Below are positions 1-9,311 of a stretch of 64,000 nucleotides of DNA, in pieces. The DNA comes from Vitellaria paradoxa (taxonomy: Eukaryota; Streptophyta; Magnoliopsida; Ericales; Sapotaceae), in the NCBI GenBank assembly GCA_019916065.1, contig CM034233.1, positions 45,014,173 through 45,078,172 on the forward strand. Reading direction: 5' to 3'. The notes beneath the pieces are model-generated. The model was not told the DNA's origin, did no database searches, and worked only from the letters and a program-made list of their open reading frames with translations. The position numbers and the translations under genes are program-made. Each line of letters begins with the position of its first letter. Position 1 is the first letter of the stretch.

Positions 1-109
1 GAATGTATTAAACTGTTGTATTGTTATTATAAGGTGAAGTTATGCTCTATCATAATCCTAGATATTGATTTAATATTGTTATTTTATGCTTTGATATACT
101 TTAGATAAA
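1..109 (+). other. TEK-1 leader just upstream of gag
   Basis: AT-rich untranslated sequence running up to the gag ATG at 110. The PBS and 5' LTR of TEK-1 lie left of the window. No convincing ORF is seen. Confidence 0.6.
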
Positions 110-285
110 ATGCCGCCGCGTGAAATGGGAGTCAGAGGCTGAGGCCGAGGAAATGGTCAAGGTAGAGGAAGGGAACGTGTGCCTGTTCAGCAAGAACAAG
201 AAGCACATCAAAGTGCAATGGCTGAGGCACCACCTATTGCACAACAGGATGACTTAAGAGAGGAGGAGGTGCAGTCGAGGGCACC
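110..285 (+). pseudogene. gag: TEK-1 gag, N-terminal part, cut by ATH-2
   Basis: The ORF opens with MPPRE and a Gly/Arg-rich stretch like the gag start of TEK-2 (MPPRRARGRGRGG). An in-frame TGA at 140-142 stands where the family has Arg, consistent with CGA to TGA. Coding breaks at the GCACC target site of ATH-2 and resumes in frame at 24765. The product would be the basic, disordered N terminus of the capsid polyprotein. It is not functional as it stands. Confidence 0.85.
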
Positions 286-354
286 ACTGTTCTCTAATTT
301 GGTAGTGGCTCACTATCAAGTATAAGAGGTCAGTTGAGTTTAGTCTAGGTGAGT

Positions 355-1862
355 TGATTACACTTGAAAAGTGTAATTACAAACTCCCTAACTCAACACT
401 TACTCATGCATTAAAATAAGTAAAGTTGAAGTTTTAGTGTTATTGTGTTACTTATACTTTTATTATTTTATTTGTAGGAAAAAGGGCAAGGATGTCGAAG
501 TTTATAGCTATGGAGAGGGCCAAGAAGACAAAGAAATAGTCATGGTTCGAACCCCATCTTCAATGGAAAAGACTAGCCCAAAGACCCAACCAAGAGAATG
601 AAAGAAAGCAATGAAGGAGAAACTAGACGGTCCCCACTGTCACTCAGACGGTCGGGACCACAGAAAGTATAAAACTTCGTCCCGACCCCCTCTCCAGACG
701 GTCGGGACCACCCATGATTTACAATAGCCGCGTGAAAGCTCCTCTTCTAGGGTTTCTTGGCATCTTTATAAGGACCCATTGCACGGCCATGAAGGGGGGG
801 ATGCCTCCTTTGAAGATTACTACACTTTAGATTGAGAGTTAGATTAGGTTTTGATTAATTTTAGAGTGATTTGTACACTTGGACGTGTGGATTTATGGAG
901 GTTTTTGGAGTTTTCATCATTGTCTTCGCATTACTAGTTCATCTTCTCTTTTACATTCGAGTTACATTGTAAGTTACACTTCGATTTACTTTGATTTATT
1001 TCGTTTTACTTCGCAATATAATGTTTTGCTTGTTTCGATTCCTTTTTTGCATGATGGATTGTGCTTTTATTGTTTTTGTGATGTTTAAAGTAGTTTTAGC
1101 GTAAAACCCTAGTTCTTGATTCAACGAATCAAGAATGGGTAGTTCACGAAAAACCCTGGGGTGTTAGTAGACCCTTCGCATGGGTTGTGAGAGCTCATGC
1201 GTAAGGATCTACCATGTTAAAATCTATTTTCAACTTGTTTCGAAAACATTCGAAACCGAAAATCTTTAACCACACTCGTTTGAAGTCACTGGTATGGGTT
1301 TTCGAATATAACCGTTTACATACTTTCGAATAAGGTTAAAAATAGGTTTCAAATTCATTTCTAGTTTCGTTTGTTTGAAAAACTTTTGGAAACAAAGGTC
1401 TTTAACCATATCCGCTTGAGATCACTGGTACTGACCTTTGATTACAATATTCTTAACACTTTTCTAATTAAACCCTAATCTAGATTTGAATAAAAACATC
1501 CCAAGGTAAAGTAGTGAACTACTCGGACTTGAAAGTTGGATCAAGAGCCTTTTTAGTATTGTGCTTGTTATTTAATTTAATTTATGAGTTGATTTATTTG
1601 CTTTAGAATTTAGAGTAGATGCTTTGTTTGCATTTTAAAATTAACTTGAATTTCTTTCATTTAGAATCTAAAACAAAAGTTTGAGTTGCTAAAAAATTAG
1701 TTTAAATTAATTTAGGTTCACCTACTAACTAAGAGAACAAGTCTAGAACTTTTAACAAAGCCCTTCCTGTGAATTCGACCTCGGTACTCACCGAGTTTTA
1801 AAACTACGACTGCCCTCTTGCACTTGAGAGGTAGAACCCGAAACACTTTTTAGGGTCGGTCA
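355..1862 (+). repeat. ATH-3 5' LTR
   Basis: It starts TGATTACACTTGAAAAGTGT and ends AGGGTCGGTCA, 1508 bp. A GGTCGGGACC-type motif cluster lies at about 630-710. A TATA-like TTTATAAG is at 765-772, a perfect palindrome at 1113-1135, and an imperfect stem-loop at 1167-1212. Two copies of a CGAAA...TTTCGA block lie at about 1235-1320 and 1369-1450. No gene is seen. Confidence 0.93.
765..772 (+). promoter_or_regulatory. Probable TATA box of the ATH-3 LTR
   Basis: TTTATAAG follows the GGGACC motif cluster by 55-135 bp and is repeated in the 3' LTR near 16438. The placement suits a Pol II promoter at the U3/R border. Confidence 0.5.
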
Positions 1863-1868
1863 AGTTTT

Positions 1869-1886
1869 TGGCGCCGTTGCCGGGGA
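1869..1886 (+). other. ATH-3 primer-binding site (tRNA-Asp type)
   Basis: TGGCGCCGTTGCCGGGGA is complementary to the 3' end of plant tRNA-Asp. It begins 6 bases after the LTR, as usual for Athila elements. Confidence 0.88.
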
Positions 1887-2994
1887 AGGCAACTAAGCAC
1901 TAGACTTGGGAGTTAGGAGGAGTTCACTTGAGAAATTAGGTGAATTTTTCTTTTTTCCATCTCTTTATTAGTAGTTTTCTTTCTTTTGCATTACAACATA
2001 TCCATTTGCATATCATCTAATCTAGCTTGCATGTTAATTAATTTAGGTTGCATTTTAGTGTAATTTTTTTTTCTAGTTTCTTTCATTTTGTTTTCATTTT
2101 TTGCTTTCTTATCATGGATGTTGGTTTTGGTGACTTCACTCATGGTCTTTTTGATGCCAAAGCCTACATAGAGTCTCTAAGTGACCAATTTGGATATGAC
2201 TATACGTTAGAGACCTATCACCAATTACCCCAATTCTTCGGGTATGACGAGGAAGACCCATGTCTTCACCTTGATAGGTTTGAGGCAGTGTGTGGCTTAT
2301 GTGATGATATTAGAATGAGTAAGAGACTTAGGCTCATGTTTTTCCCATTATCATTGCAAAGTGTGGTTGGTGACTGGTGTTGTGCCGTAAGTGAATGGAT
2401 CTGTACTTGGGAGCAATTTCATCAAGCTTTTATTGAAGATTTCCTCCTTATTCATCAAACCTTCACCCATGGCCTTCAAATCAAAAATTTTTATCGAAAG
2501 AAGGGTGAAGTATTTTAGACATGTTGGGAGAGATTTTACTTTTGGACATTTTTCCAAGTCACGGATTAAAGCTAGGGGACATTGTAGCCATATTATATAA
2601 TTCTTTACCTAGTAGTTTACACCAAGCATTTGATAAAGTCTTGGATAGGGAATTTCTTGACCTTGCCCCAGGTGAGGCATGGTCTTTCCTCGAATTTTTC
2701 TATGAACACACCAGGCCACGGGGAAGATTTAAGCCTAGTTTTGAATCTCATGCACTTGAAAGCCACACCAAACTTTCCTCATATACTCTTACCTCACTTA
2801 ATTTTCATGATCCATCCTTTAGAAGTAACATATGTGTGGAGACTGATTATTATGCCTATCCCAACCTTGTTCCACTCACTGAGGGTCAGCATGAGGAACT
2901 TCAGGATCATTGGCCTTGTGAACCTAATGATGCCCAATTCGAGGACACTCTTCATCAATTTATGCAACATCAAATGATGATCAATGATAATTTG

Positions 2995-3060
2995 TCTAGG
3001 TCTTTCGATGATTTTAAAGGACAAGTGTCTAGGTCCTTTGATGAAGTTAGAGGGCAACTT
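2995..3060 (+). repeat. Two 33-bp in-frame repeats in ATH-3 gag
   Basis: Two adjacent copies encode SRSFDDFKGQV and SRSFDEVRGQL, an amphipathic unit. The aligned part of ATH-4 gag has its own duplication of a similar DEIKGQL unit. Confidence 0.8.
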
Positions 3061-3552
3061 TCTAAGATAACACAAGCTATGAGCACCAATCTAAGTGGTA
3101 ACATGACTGAGACGTCGACCTCAGACACTATTATAGGCACTAAGTGGGACAATTGCCCTAACTACATTGGGAATAATGTTTGCAATGAGCATCTTCCTCA
3201 TTTCCCTTTAGACTCTCACATTCAGGACACTTCTCTACCACTTACTGAGAGTCTAGGAGACATGCAATCATTTCCTACTACTGAGCTTAACGCTCAACCT
3301 ACCCCAACCACCCCAGACCTTATTGAGAGTCCTTTGACTCCAACTGAGCATTTGAATGCCACATGGCCCGAGGAACATATCATTGAATCGGTTGACCCTA
3401 GCTCACTCCACTACACAATCGAGGTTGAGAGTGGTGCACACCTCTCATCTCCTGACTTAGTTCCATCCAAAAGTCTTACTATGGGAATTGTGAGTGACTA
3501 CCATGAGATCAGCCATCATTGGAGAAAGGTAGTAGACACGGGGAAGGCTTAC

Positions 3553-3705
3553 ATTGACTTTTTAGGTGTCAAGAGATCGTTAGAGCCCACCATTTCCACA
3601 CCTATAGATTTCTTGGGCATTGAAAGACTTATTGAACCCACCTTTTCCACATCTGTAGATTTCTTGGGTGTCAAGAGACTAATTGAGCCAACCATGTCCA
3701 CACCT
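3553..3705 (+). repeat. Three 51-bp in-frame repeats in ATH-3 gag
   Basis: Units begin at 3553, 3604 and 3655 and encode 17-residue repeats of the form (I/V)DFLG(V/I)(K/E)R(S/L)(L/I)EPT(I/F/M)ST(P/S). ATH-2 and ATH-4 have a single copy of the IDFLG motif. Confidence 0.9.
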
Positions 3706-5941
3706 GCACTTACACTTTGGCCACATCCGAGGTTTCAAGAACCTCACTTGGCCTTTCATTCCCCGGTGTATTTTACACCTGGAAAGCATCCATATTTAGT
3801 GCTTCATGGGCCCGCAGAGAACATTTTATTTCGTAAACCATTTGTGGATGCATGGGATAGAGAGGGTGTTGGATAACACATTTTGTCTTCATTTCATTTG
3901 TACATAGTAGATTAGCTTTTTCATTTTCTTATTTTCATAGTTCTTTTTAATTTGATTCTCTTTCTTTATTTTCTTTTATTTTATTTTTATTTCTTCTTTC
4001 ATACTAACCCTTTTTCTTGTCCTATTTTATGTCTAACCTTTTCTTTTAAATAGTTTCTTTTGTTTTCTTCAAATAAGGGAGCTCTTGAGGTAATACCCTT
4101 CCTCTCCTTTTTATTTAGTCTTGCACTTTCAATTTTGGTACTCCATTATATATAATTGCTGTTGTTGGGAGTGCTGTAGAATCTAGGTTGGGGGTGTTTT
4201 GGGTGATGCCTTAAGGGGCATGAATAATGGGTGCATGCTTGGTTTAATTTGTGCTATGTTCTTATTTGTGCCTTTTGTGGCTATTATTTCATGCTCATCA
4301 TCATGCTCACATTGCACACTATAGACCCACTTATGCATTATAGTTTTCACATTGAGGACAATGTTTAGTCTAGGTTGGGGGGTAGAGTTCGCATGATGAC
4401 ACTTTGTGCTAAAATTGTCAAATTTTTCAAATTTTGGGCATTTTTTAGCTTGAACACATGAACTTAGCACATTTATACTTACATGTCAACCCTTTTGGTT
4501 TGGTCAATGGTGAATTTGAGTGAGATAATGATGAGTGAGTTTTGTTCAAGTTTTAATAGGAAACTTAATTCAAGTTGAGTGTGATAACTTTGTGCATTTG
4601 TGGACTATCATGGTGAAAAGTTTATGTGCTTAGGAGTAGACTTTATTTGACATTGGTTACTTGAGCATCCTTGGACTAGGTGGAGACTTATACCCCGTAA
4701 TGGTGAGCTTTTAAGCCTTTTATTCTTTTCTTGAGGGGTTGCACATAATCATAGCTCTTTTGCTCTTCACTTCGGTTTTCAATGCATTAATTGCATCACA
4801 CACACTTGCATGAGTTGCACTTGGCACATTATGAGTTGTTGCAAGCTTTGAACATGATGCTAGGCCATTTTTGCTAATGTTGGGCCTTTTTGTCCTTTCA
4901 TGATATGAAATTGCCCTAGGAACCAATTTGAAGCCTTTTTAATAAAGTGTGTGATAAATATATCTTTTTTTTTCTTTGGTTCCCATCTCATATATTATCC
5001 CATAACCTTGTTCACACACTTTTAAGCCTTACCCTTACATGTTTTGGGTTGTAAAAAGTGCCTCAATGTCAGTGATGTGAGTGGGGATTGGGAATGGAAA
5101 CTTTTGAGAGCAGATTGAGAGGGAATATTAGGTGGAGAATTTAGCTTATGTTTATTTCATTATTTCAAAAAAAAAAAGAAAAAAAAGGAAAACAAAGAAA
5201 AAAAAAAGAGAAAAAAAAGGAAAAAAAAAAGTCTGTCATTCATTTTTGCTTATGTAATTTTGGGACTTGTGCATTGTATTATAATTATTGAGAATGTCCC
5301 ATGAGTAGTTTGTAAGTTAGTGAATAAGCTTCTTGTTGTAGTTCTTCTTCGGGTTGGAAAGGAAATGGGTAGTTTGGGACTTGTGTGCACTTGAATATCT
5401 TTATCCCAAGACATGTGCCTTGATTTCCATGTCTTCCATTGTTCACCATTACCCTTGGCTAAGTTACAACCAAAACAAAGACCTAGTGGATTCTAAGCAA
5501 GCAACTCTTGTATTGTGTACGTAGTGGTCTTGTTTAGGTTGTGTGGTGTGATCTCTTGCATATGCATTGGAACATTATCATGAGCTGTCCACTTTAAACT
5601 TTAATTCAGTTCACTCACATGTTTGTGGGCTTATGTGCAACTAGGATAGCATTTCATGCTATTAGGAATGTGTGAACCCTTGAATGAGTGAATTTCTTTC
5701 TATGAGTGGAATCCTGTGAGCTTTTAAAGTCAAAACTTAGTTCCAGTTATGCTCTTGAGACCTTGTTGAATGAATGAAACAATTTTGCACACATGCTTTT
5801 TCTACTTTGATAGTCCATGCATTTATGCTTAGCACTTGGAAATTACACATGATATTTGGATTTTGTAACTTGTTGAGCTTGAACTTAATTCATTTTTATC
5901 TTGATCACTCTTTGACACATTAAGACCATGCCATAGAATTT

Positions 5942-6064
5942 TGTGGGTAGATTCACTGCAAACCCTCACGAGACCTTACTCGTCCACTAGGGGGAACCTA
6001 GGGGTTTAAAGGGCTTGCTACACGTAGCTAAGTGTAGCCGTGTTTCCAACGAAAAGAGAAATAG
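5942..6064 (+). promoter_or_regulatory. Conserved structured block upstream of the ATH-3 PPT
   Basis: About 120 bp beginning TGTGGGTAGATTCACTGCAA. It is nearly identical in ATH-4 (34605-34733), recognisable in ATH-1 (62495-62618) and in ATH-2 on the minus strand (19230-19345). It contains the potential stem GCTACAC...GTGTAGC. The role is unknown; genomic RNA packaging or nuclear export are candidates. Confidence 0.7.
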
Positions 6065-6122
6065 GATAATAGTTGCATCGCATTTTAATAAAGAACATCA
6101 TGCATTTCATTTTAATAAAGAG

Positions 6123-6144
6123 CATTGCTAAGGGACTAGCAATG
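6123..6144 (+). promoter_or_regulatory. Hairpin just before the ATH-3 PPT
   Basis: CATTGCTA and TAGCAATG form a perfect 8-bp stem with a 6-base loop, ending a few bases before the PPT. The same hairpin precedes the PPT in ATH-2, ATH-4 and ATH-1. Confidence 0.8.
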
Positions 6145-6147
6145 TTC

Positions 6148-6160
6148 AAGTTGGGGGGTG
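6148..6160 (+). other. ATH-3 polypurine tract
   Basis: AAGTTGGGGGGTG directly precedes the first five bases (TGATT) of the 3' LTR, which served as the target site of TEK-2. Confidence 0.8.
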
Positions 6161-6165
6161 TGATT

Positions 6166-7239
6166 TGTAACGCCCCGAATTTTTAGACCCAAGGAATGAG
6201 TGATGGAATCACACATTAAGTGCAAAGTTACTTAAACTTTTATAAAAGTGCTCCAAATAACCCAGAGTAAACATATTGGCCTTATGGCCTTACAACCATA
6301 TCAAATAAGAACTAACTTAATTACACCGTCCCAGATATTTAAGTAAAAGTCTGCTTCCAAAATCCATACTTAAGTCCTTCCAGGTTGCCCATTTAAATTA
6401 CTAGATTCTGTACCTGCACCACAGTCTGTAGGGACGTGAGCACGAATCCACGGGTGCCCACGTTGCATAATAGAAACATATATGACACGCAACACAAATA
6501 ACAATTTAAAATTAATGTGCGCAATGTACAAAGCAATACATGGTTAGATCATTAGAACATACAGAAAAAAAAAATTCAATTATTATCTTTCACTTATCTT
6601 TTTATTGTCACATCACAATCATTACAAACATGGGGCAGATACTATTTAATATCGTCGTTTACGGGTCCAGACTCGATGGCCACGATTAGCCAGTTAATTA
6701 TCATCGTTGTAGGCTACTAACCTACTAGCATGAATACCAACCCCTGCGCAGGTTTAGGGTTTTTCAACCCAAGGGTAATCTCTGTACCCTTCATATTTTC
6801 CTTAGTATCTGTCAACCCCGCAATCACAATATCATTCACATTTCTTTTTGTTTTTATTATCCTCATCTCAACATAACAATTTATTAAAATCAGCTATTAA
6901 CATCACATTACCATTTTCATATGCATATATTCCGTTATCAAAATAACTCCCTCAAACGCCTCAAACTAAACATTTCAAGTCACTAATATTATTTATTACA
7001 CCCCTTTTTGTATGTGTCTACTCATTTTCGTACACTGATAACGTATTAAAAAAATTATGCATTTATTTATCGTTGGGTTGAAAGAATTTTTTTTTTTTAG
7101 AATTATATAAAAAAAAATTGGAAAAAATTAGATTACAAAAAAAAAAAAAATATGTAAACATTACCGAATTTAAAATATTTGCTTAGAAATATCTAATTAT
7201 AATTTCTCATAAATTATAGGAGTAAAATCCTAAAATTTA

Positions 7240-7272
<33 letters not shown>

Positions 7273-8192
7273 ATTCTGTATACGTATATACGGGTGAGTG
7301 TTTTGAGTCACTAGAAAAAATTGTTGAACGTAAAACCATTGTTGGGAATTTTGTTAATTGTGAGGGAATATTCCTAGAATATTCCCTCCTAAATCATCAA
7401 ACTTGATCCTAATAACTCCACCAGGTAACTTCGTAATTGGGATGGAATATTCCTAGAATATTCTTTCAAAATTCTTCACTTCCAGTGAATACTCTCAGGC
7501 AATATTTCCTTTGGCCGTGACGCATCTGAGGTGATTCGGGCATAATTTATACAATGTAGTCTAAATTTAGTTATATTTATATACAATAATAAAACATAAA
7601 TTTACTAAAAATATTTTTATCTCTCATATATGTAAATAAAATGCATTAAATCCCTACCTCAAATATCCAAGATAGCAGAATGAAAGCTTGTGGTTGTCAA
7701 CCAACTCCCTGCAAACTCAAAGTATTGTTCCTAATAATAAAAAAAAAATTTACTAAAATATTTTAATATATATATATTTTTTTCAAAGCCTTCAATATAT
7801 TTAAATTTGGCGGAAATTTACTTCACTTACTTAACCTCAGCTTCTCCCGCACACGGCTTCCTTTCCAACTCTGTCTCTCCCTCAGCTTATCTCTACCAGA
7901 TTACCCCTATTATAATATATATACAAACCAATGCTTGGTCTCCAAGCAAGAAAGTCTTGCAACCAATAAAAGTGTTGTGTGTGTGTGTCTTTGGCGCAGT
8001 GGCCATAATTGGCCACGTTTTTTTTTTTTTCCCTTCTAGCACCAATTACCTAGCCAGCTATGCATATATATATAAACTTACAAACAATAACATATCCAAG
8101 CAATCATTATCCATCATAAATATTACTAATTAATATTTTTATTTATTTATATAATATAGATTAAAAGTAAAAAAAAAAATTGGGTTATTACA
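6166..8192 (-). repeat. TEK-2 3' LTR (left copy)
   Basis: On the minus strand it begins TGTAATAACCC and ends GGGGCGTTACA, 2027 bp. It contains an (AT)n microsatellite at 7240-7263 and the hairpin at 6709-6725. The apparent ORF at 7807-8133 has no recognisable protein and is repeated in the other LTR. Confidence 0.93.
7240..7263. repeat. (AT)n microsatellite in the TEK-2 LTR
   Basis: A run of TA dinucleotides, shorter in the other LTR copy near 15070. It is a length polymorphism arisen after insertion. Confidence 0.9.
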
Positions 8193-8203
8193 ATCTCCCC
8201 TTC
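8193..8203 (-). other. TEK-2 polypurine tract
   Basis: AAGGGGAGATT on the minus strand lies next to the 3' LTR. It follows an AAATTTCGATGACGAAATTT inverted repeat like that before the TEK-1 PPT. Confidence 0.85.
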
Positions 8204-8252
8204 TTATAAAAATTTCGTCATCGAAATTTTAAAACAACTGACAAACACTATT

Positions 8253-9311
8253 TTAGGAGAACAAATGCGGATATTTCCTTCTCATTTCAGATTCACGTTC
8301 CCAAGTAGATTCTTCAATATCGTGATGCTTCCATAACACTCTGACCAATGGGATTATCTTTCCATGTAACACCTGTTCTCGAGAATCCAATATTTGAACT
8401 GGTCTTACCTCATATATCACATCTGAATCTATCTCCAATCCAGTCCAATCCAACACGTGGGTATGATCTGGGACATATTTCCGAAGCATAGAGACGTGAA
8501 ATACTTCATGAATTCCTGACAGCTGTGGAGAGAGTGCTAATCGGTATGCAGTATCTCCAATTCTAGACAAAACATCAAAAGGACCGATATACCTAGGTGA
8601 TAACTTCCCTCGTTGGCCAAATCTGAATTGTCCTTTCCGAGGTGAAACTTTCAAAAAAACATGATCTCCCACTTGAAATTCTAGAAGTCTTCGTCTTTGC
8701 TCTGCATAACTCTTTTGACGGCTGTAAGCTGTTTCCAATCGCTGCCTGATAGTTCTGATCTTTTCATTTGTCTCCTGAACTAATTCTGGTCCAATCATTA
8801 CTGCCTCTCCAACTTGTGTCCAGCAGATAGGAGATCTACATGGCCGTCCATACAAAGCTTCAAATGGTGCCATTCCAATGCTAGCTTGATAACTATTATT
8901 ATAGGCAAACTCCACTAATGGTAAATGGTCTTCCCAGCTTCCCTTGAAATCCAATACACAAGCTCTTAACATGTCTTCCAAAATTTGAATTGTGCGTTCA
9001 GATTGACCATCAGTCTGAGGATGATAAGCAGTACTGAAACACAAGTCCGCCCCCATTGCTAATTGAAAACTCTGCCAAAACCTGGAGATAAAACGAGAAT
9101 CCCGATCTGAAACAATAGACACTGGAGTCCCATGGAGCCTCACAATCTCTTGGATATATAATCGGGCCAAAGTATCCATGGTATCTGTTTTTCGAATTGG
9201 CAAGAAATGAGCTGACTTTGTAAGACGGTCCACAATCACCCATATTGCTTCATACCCCTTTTTGGTCTTTGGCAATCCTGCCACAAAATCCATAGCTATA
9301 CTCTCCCATTT
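8253..9311 (-). pseudogene. pol: TEK-2 integrase core and chromodomain-like tail
   Basis: Integrase inserts the element's cDNA into nuclear DNA. This part follows an in-frame TAG at about 9312, probably from TGG, that separates it from the zinc-finger segment. The catalytic triad is visible: Asp in MDFVAGLP, Asp in VSDRDSRF and Glu in [15 protein letters not shown]. The GPF module ([20 protein letters not shown]) and a C-terminal region ([18 protein letters not shown] ... RRKYPHLFS) with chromodomain character follow. About 346 codons from the Met at 9293 are open. Only the upstream stop and frameshifts prevent expression as part of the polyprotein. The tail matches that of TEK-1 closely. Confidence 0.93.

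Larger units (their letters stand above)
2114..3876 (+). pseudogene. gag: ATH-3 gag-like polyprotein with unidentified C-terminal domain
   Basis: The start is taken at ATG 2114 (MDVGFGDF); the in-frame upstream ATG 2048 would add only a T-rich leader translation. A gag capsid region is recognisable (DPCLHLDRFEAVCGLC; MFFPLSLQSVVGDW; a later SHGLKLGDIVAILYNSL block). The frame breaks near 2518, where a stop and a small indel move coding to the frame opening at 2521. A coiled stretch contains a 33-bp duplication (2995-3060). After an acidic, Thr/Pro-rich spacer come three 17-residue IDFLG repeats (3553-3705) and a tail ending NILFRKPFVDAWDREGVG. No zinc knuckle, protease or pol is present. ATH-2 carries the same layout on the other strand. 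The C-terminal domain is unknown to me. Confidence 0.85.
3877..6160 (+). other. ATH-3 3' noncoding region
   Basis: No gene is seen in 2.3 kb. It holds a T-rich stretch (about 3890-4075), a conserved block with TTGGGGGT (about 4140-4200), and a second purine run TTGGGGGGTAGAG (about 4375). An A-rich purine tract follows at 5166-5230, then the conserved pre-PPT block and hairpin. The same order recurs in ATH-2, ATH-4 and, more weakly, ATH-1, so the sequence is under constraint despite lacking ORFs. Confidence 0.8.

Noticed and set aside
879..1088. 69-codon ORF in the ATH-3 5' LTR
   Set aside because: It lies fully in the LTR, is low-complexity (Ser/Phe-rich), and is not intact in the 3' LTR copy.
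1863..1890. tRNA-Asp gene fragment
   Set aside because: Only the 18-base PBS complement is present; the same sequence follows each Athila LTR.
2048..2113. Hydrophobic N-terminal extension (MHFSVIFFSSFFHFVFIFCF) as a signal peptide of ATH-3 gag
   Set aside because: It is the translation of a T-rich leader. ATH-2 gag starts at the equivalent of ATG 2114, and gag needs no signal peptide.
7807..8133. 108-codon ORF in the TEK-2 LTR, repeated at 15502-15963
   Set aside because: It is LTR sequence in the antisense direction with microsatellite content and no recognisable protein; its length differs only through T-run slippage.
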